A stretch of DNA of 34,808 nt from Bacillota bacterium (GTDB lineage: Bacteria > Bacillota > Clostridia > Lachnospirales > Bianqueaceae), in NCBI GenBank assembly GCA_017620135.1, contig JAFZQZ010000044.1:1-34808 (forward strand). Direction: 5' to 3'. Shown one piece after another: positions 17,712-25,342 of this stretch. Numbering within the stretch: the stretch's first letter is position 1; every line of letters begins with the position of its first letter. The position numbers and the translations under genes were made by a program. The notes under the pieces were generated by a model. That model ran no database searches. It saw nothing but the letters and a program-made list of their open reading frames with translations, and was not told the origin of the DNA.

Positions 17712-18583
17712 AGAATATCAGCTATACCTATGATCCCGGACTCCCGACTTCCAAGGAAGCACTGAAATCGGTCGATCTGACGTTTCGGGAAGGTGAGTTC
17801 GTCGGGATCATAGGTCATACAGGATCAGGAAAATCGACCCTGATCCAGCTGCTGAACGGACTCCTGGAGCCAACAGAAGGAACCATCACGCTGGATGGCG
17901 AGCCTTACTATCCTTCTTTGGAAAAGATATCGAAGAAACAGAAGAAACGACTGACCGCGGCGCGTCTGAAGCAGGTCCGGCAGAAAGTCGGACTGGTATT
18001 TCAGTACCCGGAACATCAGCTTTTTGAGATGACCGTTGCCAAGGATATAGCTTTCGGTCCCAGAAACATGGGACTTTCGGAAAAAGAGATCGAAAAGCGT
18101 GTTCAGAAAAGTATGGAAATGGTGGGCCTTTCAGAAGAACTGAAAGAAAAATCACCTTTTGAACTTTCCGGCGGACAGAAGCGAAGGGTAGCGATCGCGG
18201 GTGTTCTGGCCATGGAGCCATCCTTTCTGGTACTGGATGAGCCGACAGCAGGACTGGATCCCAGAGGCAGAGATGAGATCCTGGGCAACATCAAAAAGCT
18301 GCAGAAGGAAACAGGCATATCAGTGATCCTCGTTTCCCACAGTATGGAAGATGTCGCGCTTTACGCGGAAAGGATCATCGCCATCGATAACGGAAGGATC
18401 ATCTACGATGACCTGCCAAGGGAAGTCTTTTCCCATGCGGAAAAACTGAAAGAGATCGGTCTGGGTGTTCCTCAGATGACAGAGCTCGGAAAGCTTCTTG
18501 CCGCGGCGGGATGGAAGATGGATGAAACGATACTGACGGTAGCGGAAATGAAAGCAAAGCTGCTGGAGGTACTGTCATGTTAA
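17696..18583 (+). CDS. ecfA2: Energy-coupling factor transporter ATPase EcfA2
   Basis: Second ABC ATPase of the ECF module. The 295-residue product has Walker [11 protein letters not shown]-loop [10 protein letters not shown], signature LSGGQKRR, Walker B FLVLDEPT and switch segment LVSHSMEDV. Its start lies 16 bases inside ecfA1 with GGAGG (17687-17691) upstream, and its end overlaps ecfT by 7 bases. Such coupling is typical for the fixed A1-A2-T module. Confidence 0.96.
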   Translation: MPIELKNISYTYDPGLPTSKEALKSVDLTFREGEFVGIIGHTGSGKSTLIQLLNGLLEPTEGTITLDGEPYYPSLEKISKKQKKRLTAARLKQVRQKVGLVFQYPEHQLFEMTVAKDIAFGPRNMGLSEKEIEKRVQKSMEMVGLSEELKEKSPFELSGGQKRRVAIAGVLAMEPSFLVLDEPTAGLDPRGRDEILGNIKKLQKETGISVILVSHSMEDVALYAERIIAIDNGRIIYDDLPREVFSHAEKLKEIGLGVPQMTELGKLLAAAGWKMDETILTVAEMKAKLLEVLSC

Positions 18584-19419
18584 GAGATATCACGATCGGA
18601 CAGTACTACAGCGCGGACTCGTTCATTCACCGGCTGGATCCCCGGACAAAGATCATCGGAACATTCTTCTTTATCATCATCCTGTTCGTGATCAAAGGGC
18701 TTTACGGACTGATGATCGCCGGTATCCTTCTACTGCTGCTTGTCAGATTGTCGAAGGTCCCGCTTTCCTATATCGTTCGGGGTCAGAAGTCGATCCTGTT
18801 TCTGCTTTTGTTTACGGTCGTCCTGAACATGCTGATGGTAAAGGGCGAGGTCCTGGTCCGGATCTGGTTTTTACAGATCACGAGAGAGGGCGTTTACACG
18901 GCAGTATTCATGGCCATCCGACTGATCCTTCTTGTGATCGGTTGTTCATTGATGACCCTGACAACGACACCGCTGCAGCTGACGGACGGGCTGGAAAGGA
19001 TCCTCAGACCGCTCAAGAAGATCAAGGTGCCGGTACACGACATCTCCATGATGATGAGCATCGCGCTTCGGTTTATCCCGATCCTCATGGAAGAGACGGA
19101 TAAGATCATGAAAGCGCAGTCCGCCAGAGGCGCGGATTTTGATTCCGGTGGGCTTACACAGAAAGCCAAGGCGCTGATCCCGGTACTGGTACCGCTGGTC
19201 ATCTCGGCTTTTCGCCGGGCGGATGAACTGGCAACAGCGATGGAAGCCAGATGCTACCGCGGGGATGAAGGGCGGACCCGGATGAAGGAACTGAAGTACA
19301 AAAAACAGGATTATATCGCTAAAGGGGTCGTTCTGCTGGCCTGTGTGGGACTGTATATGACCCGGTTCCTGCCTTCGGTGACGACGACATGGCAGTTTAT
19401 CATGAGGATCTTTACATGA
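18577..19419 (+). CDS. ecfT: Energy-coupling factor transmembrane protein EcfT
   Basis: Membrane scaffold linking the two ATPases to substrate-binding S components. The 280-residue product has several hydrophobic segments in the first half, the cytosolic coupling region with the expected Ala-Arg-Gly motif (AQSARGADF, about residues 184-192), and a second basic coupling segment with EARCYRG near 223-229. A C-terminal hydrophobic segment follows. No S component is encoded in this window. The stop shares an ATGA overlap with truA. Confidence 0.95.
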   Translation: MLRDITIGQYYSADSFIHRLDPRTKIIGTFFFIIILFVIKGLYGLMIAGILLLLLVRLSKVPLSYIVRGQKSILFLLLFTVVLNMLMVKGEVLVRIWFLQITREGVYTAVFMAIRLILLVIGCSLMTLTTTPLQLTDGLERILRPLKKIKVPVHDISMMMSIALRFIPILMEETDKIMKAQSARGADFDSGGLTQKAKALIPVLVPLVISAFRRADELATAMEARCYRGDEGRTRMKELKYKKQDYIAKGVVLLACVGLYMTRFLPSVTTTWQFIMRIFT

Positions 19420-20168
19420 GACGAATCGGTATGATAATCGCCTACGACGGAACGGCTTATGCCGGCTGGCAGAAGCAGGAAAACGGTCCGTCTGTTCAAC
19501 AGACGATCGAAGATACGATCGAGCGTCTGTTTCATGAAACAGTCAGTCTGATGGGATCCGGCCGGACAGACGCCGGAGTACACGCGCAGGGACAGGTAGC
19601 CGCCATGGACTTTTCTCATCCGATCCCCACAGACAAGCTGAAACTCGCGCTGAATTCACATCTTCCGGAAGATATCCGGATCTATCAGGTCTTTGAAGCT
19701 GCCGAAGATTTCCATCCGAGGTTCCAGGCCAAGAAGAAGACATATACCTACCGGATCTGGAACGGCAGCGTTATGCCTCCCTCGATCCGGCAGTACGCGG
19801 TACTGATCGATCATCCGCTGGATGTGGACCGGATGAATGAAGCCGCTGCGCTGCTTACAGGAGAACATGATTTCAGGGCTTTTCGTTCCAGCGGCGGGAT
19901 GAACCTTTCTACGGTCAGAAAGATCTTTCAGGCGTCTTTTGAAGTAACAGAACGCACAGAACAAGGTCAGGAGATCGTGTTTACGGTGACCGGGAACGGC
20001 TTTCTGTATAACATGGTCCGGATCATGGTGGGGACCTTGCTGGAGATCGGAAGCGGAAAGAGAGAAAAAGACGATATTCAGAAGGCACTGGACAGTGGTG
20101 AAAGGACCTGGCTTGGGCCTACGGCGCCGGCAAAGGGACTTTGCCTTCTTTCCGTCGAATATGAATAG
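19416..20168 (+). CDS. truA: tRNA pseudouridine synthase A
   Basis: Makes pseudouridine at positions 38-40 of the tRNA anticodon arm. The 250-residue product has catalytic Asp52 in GSGRTDAGVHA and the conserved C-terminal segment GNGFLYNMVRIMVGTLLEIGSG. ATG 19416 is preferred because it overlaps the ecfT stop (ATGA) and has GAGGA at 19404-19408. The ATG at 19389 would add nine non-homologous residues. The ecfA1-ecfA2-ecfT-truA order is common in Firmicutes. Confidence 0.96.
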   Translation: MRRIGMIIAYDGTAYAGWQKQENGPSVQQTIEDTIERLFHETVSLMGSGRTDAGVHAQGQVAAMDFSHPIPTDKLKLALNSHLPEDIRIYQVFEAAEDFHPRFQAKKKTYTYRIWNGSVMPPSIRQYAVLIDHPLDVDRMNEAAALLTGEHDFRAFRSSGGMNLSTVRKIFQASFEVTERTEQGQEIVFTVTGNGFLYNMVRIMVGTLLEIGSGKREKDDIQKALDSGERTWLGPTAPAKGLCLLSVEYE

Positions 20169-20197
20169 AAAAATCTCTGAAAAGCCTTATTTTATGC

Positions 20198-20226
20198 TTG
20201 ACAAGCAGGATTTCGTTTGATAGAAT
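20198..20226 (+). promoter_or_regulatory. Promoter of rplM-rpsI
   Basis: TTGACA (20198-20203), 17-base spacer, TAGAAT (20221-20226). The -35 hexamer is a perfect sigma-A consensus and the -10 is one mismatch off. Transcription should start near 20233, giving a leader of about 100 bases. Confidence 0.9.
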
Positions 20227-20251
20227 ATCAAAGTGCGACTTAAGCGGTCGT

Positions 20252-20309
20252 TTGCCTCCGTAGGAATTTATCCACTAGCCCCGGATTCCAAATTTCAAGA
20301 CGGCGGCAA
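20252..20309 (+). ncRNA. L13-type ribosomal leader upstream of rplM
   Basis: The 5' leader folds into an outer helix TTGCC-T-CCG (20252-20260) with CGG-C-GGCAA (20301-20309) and an inner helix GGAAT (20263-20267) with ATTCC (20285-20289). Size and position fit the L13 leader known from Firmicutes rplM-rpsI operons, thought to mediate feedback by L13. Family assignment is from position and architecture, not a covariance search. The rplM frame is open through this region, but it is not coding. Confidence 0.65.
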
Positions 20310-20331
20310 TAACAGAAGGAGTATAACGCTC

Positions 20332-20766
20332 ATGAAAACTTATATGCCCAGCGGCAAAGATATCGAGAGAAAATGGTATGTTGTTGACGCTTCCGGTCAG
20401 ACGCTTGGACGTCTTGCCAGCGAAGTGGCAGCTGTTCTTCGTGGAAAGAACAAACCCGAGTTCACTCCGTTTATGGATCTCGGAGATTATGTGATCGTGA
20501 TCAACGCTGAGAAGATCGTTGTTACCGGTAAAAAGGTTACGGATAAGATCTACTCGACTCACACCGGTCAGCCCGGCGGCCTTCGTGAGATCCCCTACAA
20601 GCAGATGATCGCTACCAAGCCCGAACTTGTGATCAAGACAGCGGTCAAGGGAATGCTTCCCAAGAATACTCTTGGACGTGACATGCTCAGAAAGCTGAAA
20701 GTCTATCGTGGCGCAGAACACGGCCATCAGGCTCAGCAGCCCATCGAGTTGAAGATTAAGGGTTAA
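20332..20766 (+). CDS. rplM: 50S ribosomal protein L13
   Basis: L13 is an early 50S assembly protein. The 144-residue product starts [20 protein letters not shown] and contains [25 protein letters not shown] and [24 protein letters not shown], all typical. ATG 20332 follows AGAAGGAG (20313-20320). The in-frame ATG-less extension back to 20233 covers the leader RNA and is rejected. It is co-transcribed with rpsI. Confidence 0.98.
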   Translation: MKTYMPSGKDIERKWYVVDASGQTLGRLASEVAAVLRGKNKPEFTPFMDLGDYVIVINAEKIVVTGKKVTDKIYSTHTGQPGGLREIPYKQMIATKPELVIKTAVKGMLPKNTLGRDMLRKLKVYRGAEHGHQAQQPIELKIKG

Positions 20767-20785
20767 GGAAAGGGAGGAAATCAGC

Positions 20786-21178
20786 ATGGCTGTTACACAG
20801 TATTACGGAACCGGCAGAAGAAAATCCAGCGTAGCTCGTGTGTACCTTCGTCCCGGCAACGGCAAAATCACGATCAACAAGAAAGACATCGATGAATATT
20901 TCGGACAGGATATCCTGAAAATGATCATCATGCAGCCCCTGAACGCTACCGAAGCGACTGAAAAGTTTGACGTTTATGTCAATGTTCAGGGTGGCGGATA
21001 CAGCGGACAGGCCGGCGCCATCAAACATGGCATTGCCCGTGCTCTTCTGAACGTTGATCCCGAATTCCGTACCGTCCTCAAGAAGGCCGGATACCTGACT
21101 CGTGATCCTCGTATGAAAGAGCGTAAGAAATATGGACTCAAAGGCGCCCGTCGTGCACCTCAGTTCAGCAAACGTTGA
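20786..21178 (+). CDS. rpsI: 30S ribosomal protein S9
   Basis: S9 reaches the P-site tRNA with its C-terminal tail. The 130-residue product has [21 protein letters not shown] at the N-terminus, [20 protein letters not shown] in the middle, and the invariant C-terminal QFSKR whose final Lys-Arg touches the tRNA anticodon arm. ATG 20786 follows AGGGAGG (20771-20777). A terminator follows. Confidence 0.98.
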   Translation: MAVTQYYGTGRRKSSVARVYLRPGNGKITINKKDIDEYFGQDILKMIIMQPLNATEATEKFDVYVNVQGGGYSGQAGAIKHGIARALLNVDPEFRTVLKKAGYLTRDPRMKERKKYGLKGARRAPQFSKR

Positions 21179-21201
21179 TCGATCGGAATTCAAGAAACCA
21201 G

Positions 21202-21237
21202 AAAGAACTGCAGCAAAAATGTTGCAGTTCTTTTTTT
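21202..21237 (+). terminator. Terminator of rplM-rpsI
   Basis: AAAGAACTGCA (21202-21212) pairs with TGCAGTTCTTT (21223-21233), with further inner pairs and an A-rich loop, followed by T residues to 21237. Ends the ribosomal operon just before the surface-protein gene. Confidence 0.93.
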
Positions 21238-21259
21238 GCCTAAAAACAACAAAACTTGA

Positions 21260-21288
21260 TTGACTTATACAAAAATACAAAATAGAAT
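21260..21288 (+). promoter_or_regulatory. Promoter of the surface repeat protein gene
   Basis: TTGACT (21260-21265), 17-base spacer, TAGAAT (21283-21288), in a very AT-rich intergenic region (21238-21360). Transcription should start near 21295. An 11-bp inverted repeat flanks the -10 element and is listed separately. Confidence 0.8.
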
Positions 21289-21321
21289 ATGAATATCTAA
21301 AAAGAGATAATTTGTATTTTT
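21271..21321 (+). repeat. 11-bp perfect inverted repeat around the -10 element
   Basis: AAAAATACAAA (21271-21281) and TTTGTATTTTT (21311-21321) are perfect inverted copies with 29 bases between them. The left arm occupies the promoter spacer and the right arm lies about 20 bases into the transcript, so this would act as DNA (operator) rather than as an RNA hairpin. The region is AT-rich, so chance is not excluded. Confidence 0.4.
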
Positions 21322-21360
21322 AAATCAGCCATTCATTCACAAAATGGAAGGAGAACGATC

Positions 21361-24300
21361 ATGAAACGAGCCACGAAATCAAAACTGTTACTGGCTTTGC
21401 TTCTGATCCTGACTATTGGGATCATTCATCCACTCAGCACTATGAAAGTACATGCTGCAATGGACCGGCGAGTCACATGGGTATCCGGAAGTATTGATTA
21501 TGGTACAATATATGCAACGATTGGTTCTGTTGACGGCCCTGAGCTGACAGAGGGTTCCTATACCCTGACAGACGGTCTTGCTTTGAGTGGTAATGATATC
21601 ATCATAAATGATTGGGGAAAGTTTTCTGTCGGACCTATGGAAGTACGGATTCATATTGATGCACAGGGCGATTATAATGCAGTGGATGAAGGCCATACTA
21701 TTACTGTCGTTGGGAAACCCATGGAATACACGATCAAAGAAGAGCTTCCTTACAACTCTGAAGGAGTGGTTTTAACAGTAACAGATGGGACTTTAGAACA
21801 AACCACGGCGCCGGCAGGTATGAAAATTGTTAATAATACTCTTGTCATAGATGATTGGAGCAGGTTTCCGGCATCAGAGACAGCATATTCATTGAATGTT
21901 ACACTTGGTGCTGCCGATAATTATGCGGCTACAACGGTGTCAGGATCGTTCAAGGTTATAAAAAGTAACCAGAATATCACGATAACGCCGATAAACGGGT
22001 TACCATATTCTTCGTCGGGTACGGCAATCGTGGCCACAGTCAGCGGTGTTGAGGAGGATCCGACAGTTACTATAACCTGCGATCCAAGCTCAGATATGGC
22101 TGCCTATTCATATTCTGAAGGCGTGATTACTGTTGACTGGACTAAAGTTACAAATTTGTCACCCAAATTAACGATCACGTTTGCTGCAACCACAAATTAT
22201 AATTCCGTAATCTTACCAGTGTCGATTTCTTATGCAAAGGCAGACCAGGATGCATTAACAGTCACTGACGGAACGATTGATTATAATAGCGCTGCTATAG
22301 TCACGACGGTTTCCGGCGGCTCCGGCAGCGGTGCATTATCGCTGACTGAATCCGGATTTGCTGTTGATACTGACGGGAAAGTCACCGTCAGCGACTGGTC
22401 TTTGATTTCAAAAAATGAATATACAATTACAGTGACCAAAGCAGGGGGTACTTTTTATAATGACGCCTCTGCAAGCTTTAAGGTGACAGTGAATCCGATC
22501 GATCAGTCCGCATTTGATGCGGATCCGGCAATGCCGATCACGGTGACGTATGGAAGTAATACGCTGCTGACAACTCTGAAGAACGGACAGTCCCTGACAC
22601 CGGGAAACCCGACGCCGGAGTACGTACTTGTCAGCGGGCAGGAAGGCGTGAGCCTTTCCGCAGACGGAAAACTGACAGCGGACTGGAGCAAACTTCATCC
22701 TGGCTCTTATACCATTAAAGTGAAACGGAACGGGACGATCTTCTACAATGAAAAAGTAATGGAGATCTCTTTGACTGTTAATAAGGCTGACCAGGAGACC
22801 ATCGGCATGACGACCATCAACCTGACGCCCACATATGGAGATACCGGACCGGTCGCACAGATCACCGGCGGCGGAAACAGTTCGTATTATACGAATGTCC
22901 CCTTCTCTGCTTCTACAGGCTTCACAGTGGATACAAGCGGCTATGTCTATGTGGACTGGAGTATAGTGCATGCCTCTGACATTCCATATACAGCAAGTAT
23001 TACGGCACCCGGAAACAATTGCTATAACGAAGCAACAGTAACCTTTAACGTGACTGTTGGTAAAAGAAAGATCACCGTCATAAACCCGGACGACCAGACG
23101 AAGGTATATGACGGTACCACGGCAGTTTATGACATGGACAGTAAGCCGATCACTACCTCCATTACCGGATATCTGTCCAAAGACCTGGCGACTGCCGGCG
23201 TGGATACGATCACACCGGCCACGGCAGCCTATGACTCGGTCAATGTAGATGAAGCCACTACGATTACACTGACATATACCGAGGACGCTATGAAAGCGCT
23301 GATCGCTGAGTCGATGTGGGATAACTATATTTTTGATTCTTCGACCCAGACGAATACGGCGAGCTACATTACATCCAAACCTGTGACGGTTGCCGTTTCT
23401 GCGGAAGACAAGGTATACGATGGAGAAGATGATAACGTCAAAGTGACTGCTGTGATCGAAGCGTCCCAGCTTGTCCCGCGAGACCAGTCAACGATCGGGA
23501 AGCAGGAGTGGACCATCACAGACGGCGCCATCGATTCGGATGGGGATGCCGGCACGCGCACAGTGACCGCGGCCCTGACCTTACCCGAGGCGCTGCAGGC
23601 CCATTCCAACTATGTGTTTGATTCAGACCAGGCTGATGTGACGGTCACTGACGACGATGTCCAGCATGCAATCAGCATCACCGGTTTCACGATGGAAGTC
23701 ACGAAAAAGCCGGTGGCTGTAACAGCCGTCGCTGCTATGAAGACATATGACGGCAAAAAGGATAATATCGAAGTGACAGCGACGATCGAAGCTTCTGAAC
23801 TTGTTACGAAAGACCAGACGAAAATCGGGAAGCAGGAATGGACAGTGAAAGACGGATGGTCAGAAACGGCGAATGCCGGCAGCACGACCGCTTCCGCAAA
23901 CCTGACCCTGCCTGACGAACTGCAGAACTATATGTTCGATACAGGCATTGCTGATACCACCTGGAAGTCAGATACTGAACTTGAGATCAGTAAAGTCCCG
24001 CTCACCATCGAGAAGCGCGTACTGTCCCTTCAGGTCGCGGACGCGACTTTTACAGGCATATCCGGATTTGATCCGGCAGAACTGGAGTGGGCGGATGCTT
24101 CCGAAAAGGTGATCTATACCGGCTTTGTCGACGGGGAAGATAAGACATCCGCCGGTATCACGGATCCGGAGATCACGATCAACACCGAACTGATCAAAGA
24201 TCTGAACAAGGATAAAGAGACAGTCATCGCCAGTGCGCTTGGAGTCGCGGACAGTAGCGGAGATGGCGGAACCAATTATGTGTTCGATTATGAAAATGTG

Positions 24301-25191
24301 GTTTGCGGTGATCTGACGGTGATCCCGATCATCTATCAGCCGGACGAAGGTACTAACAGCACATGGACGACTGCTTCTACAGGACCGATGGCTTTCAGCT
24401 TCAGTCGTTCGGAAAATGATGAACGGGCCTTTGATCATTGCACGGAGATCAAGATGGATGGCCAGACCGTAGACGCAAAAGATGCGAAAGGCAGGCCTAA
24501 TTACATTATAGATACAGAGAAAGAGATCCTTAAACTGCAGCCGATATATCTGCGGACTCTTTCAGCAGGAAGCCACACCTTAACGGTATGCTTTGACGAT
24601 GGAGAAAATGTGGAAGTAAGCTTCACGATAGAGATTTCAAAGTTTACGATCAGCTTCGTGGATGAGAACGGGAAAGTACTACAGAGCTCTGAAGTTGCAT
24701 ACGGGAATACCCCGGAATATACCGGAAAGACTCCGACGAAACAAGCGGATGAAGATTACTCGTATGAGTTTACCGGCTGGACGCCAGAGATCAAGGAAGT
24801 CGAGGGAGAAGCGACCTATACCGCGTCGTTTGAATCGTTTGCGAAAGGTGTACTGACCTTTGATCTCGGAGGTGAAACGTTCATCATCAAGGCAAACATC
24901 GGTGATGTGATCATTGTGCCTCCCGCTCCGTTACGGGAAGGTTATGAGTTCCAGTACTGGGAGGGATCGAAGTATTATCCCGGCGACAAATATACAGTGA
25001 CCGGTGATCACACCTTAAAGGCAGTGTATGAGAAGATCGAGCCGAAAGAAGAAAACAAGCCGACCGAAGAAAGTGAGGCAGGCGCCACGACGGGCGATAA
25101 TGCTCCTGTCGGTTTCTGGGTAAGCCTGATGCTGGTCTCCTTGCTGGGTATTCTGATCCTGCAGAGGGTAAGAAGTAAACGCTGTTCATAA
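21361..25191 (+). CDS. Secreted multi-repeat surface protein, probable wall anchor
   Basis: A 1276-residue export protein of unknown binding target. Residues 1-32 are a signal peptide (basic KRATKSK, long Leu core, cleavage after VHA). Residues ~36-570 hold six tandem repeats of 81-96 residues, each with a DW(S/T/G) mark (Trp85, 166, 260, 346, 442, 533), a following aromatic-Tyr-Asn motif, and in several an end in ADQ or similar. Then come three YDG-type repeats starting near 581, 684 and 794 (KVYDG, KVYDG, KTYDG). Residues ~1095-1225 resemble InlB/Listeria-Bacteroides beta repeats (FVDENGKV, FTGWTPEI, LREGYEFQYWEG). The C-terminus has ATTGDNAP (from residue 1242), a hydrophobic segment and RVRSKR, a sortase-like sorting signal without LPxTG. 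ATG 21361 follows AAGGAG (21348-21353). The first ~1.1 kb is AT-richer than the rest. An adhesin role is inferred. Confidence 0.85.
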   Translation: MKRATKSKLLLALLLILTIGIIHPLSTMKVHAAMDRRVTWVSGSIDYGTIYATIGSVDGPELTEGSYTLTDGLALSGNDIIINDWGKFSVGPMEVRIHIDAQGDYNAVDEGHTITVVGKPMEYTIKEELPYNSEGVVLTVTDGTLEQTTAPAGMKIVNNTLVIDDWSRFPASETAYSLNVTLGAADNYAATTVSGSFKVIKSNQNITITPINGLPYSSSGTAIVATVSGVEEDPTVTITCDPSSDMAAYSYSEGVITVDWTKVTNLSPKLTITFAATTNYNSVILPVSISYAKADQDALTVTDGTIDYNSAAIVTTVSGGSGSGALSLTESGFAVDTDGKVTVSDWSLISKNEYTITVTKAGGTFYNDASASFKVTVNPIDQSAFDADPAMPITVTYGSNTLLTTLKNGQSLTPGNPTPEYVLVSGQEGVSLSADGKLTADWSKLHPGSYTIKVKRNGTIFYNEKVMEISLTVNKADQETIGMTTINLTPTYGDTGPVAQITGGGNSSYYTNVPFSASTGFTVDTSGYVYVDWSIVHASDIPYTASITAPGNNCYNEATVTFNVTVGKRKITVINPDDQTKVYDGTTAVYDMDSKPITTSITGYLSKDLATAGVDTITPATAAYDSVNVDEATTITLTYTEDAMKALIAESMWDNYIFDSSTQTNTASYITSKPVTVAVSAEDKVYDGEDDNVKVTAVIEASQLVPRDQSTIGKQEWTITDGAIDSDGDAGTRTVTAALTLPEALQAHSNYVFDSDQADVTVTDDDVQHAISITGFTMEVTKKPVAVTAVAAMKTYDGKKDNIEVTATIEASELVTKDQTKIGKQEWTVKDGWSETANAGSTTASANLTLPDELQNYMFDTGIADTTWKSDTELEISKVPLTIEKRVLSLQVADATFTGISGFDPAELEWADASEKVIYTGFVDGEDKTSAGITDPEITINTELIKDLNKDKETVIASALGVADSSGDGGTNYVFDYENVVCGDLTVIPIIYQPDEGTNSTWTTASTGPMAFSFSRSENDERAFDHCTEIKMDGQTVDAKDAKGRPNYIIDTEKEILKLQPIYLRTLSAGSHTLTVCFDDGENVEVSFTIEISKFTISFVDENGKVLQSSEVAYGNTPEYTGKTPTKQADEDYSYEFTGWTPEIKEVEGEATYTASFESFAKGVLTFDLGGETFIIKANIGDVIIVPPAPLREGYEFQYWEGSKYYPGDKYTVTGDHTLKAVYEKIEPKEENKPTEESEAGATTGDNAPVGFWVSLMLVSLLGILILQRVRSKRCS

Positions 25192-25249
25192 TGACTGATC
25201 TGCGTGGCATGACTTCTATATTCGTTGAAATGATGGAAGAGACGGATGA

Positions 25250-25271
25250 ATTTGTTACATATTTGTTACAT
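25250..25271 (+). promoter_or_regulatory. WalR/VicR-like box (tandem direct repeat)
   Basis: ATTTGTTACAT occurs twice back to back (25250-25260 and 25261-25271). Read as TGTTAC-N5-TGTTAC (25253-25258 and 25264-25269), it fits the published WalR (YycF/VicR) consensus TGTWAH-N5-TGTWAH exactly. It ends 8 bases before the -35 element of the next gene, a position suited to activation. No walRK genes are in this window, so the regulator is inferred. Confidence 0.55.
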
Positions 25272-25279
25272 TATTTTTC

Positions 25280-25308
25280 TGTACATTTCTCTTGAAATCT
25301 GATATAAT
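25280..25308 (+). promoter_or_regulatory. Promoter of the proline-rich membrane protein gene
   Basis: TGTACA (25280-25285), 17-base spacer, TATAAT (25303-25308). The -10 is perfect and is extended by TG at 25300-25301; the -35 matches only 4 of 6, which fits a promoter that needs an activator. The rest of the 151-base gap after the surface-protein gene (25192-25249) shows no clear terminator. Confidence 0.75.
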
Positions 25309-25342
25309 AATCGACTGAAGTCATATTATCGAGGTGTATAGA

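Noticed and set aside
20233-20331. N-terminal extension of the rplM frame
   Set aside because: The stretch is the L13-type leader RNA, and L13 homology begins at 20332 behind a good ribosome binding site.
22408-22971. 187-residue minus-strand open frame inside the surface protein gene
   Set aside because: It is antisense to the clear repeat structure of the plus-strand protein and has no recognisable features.
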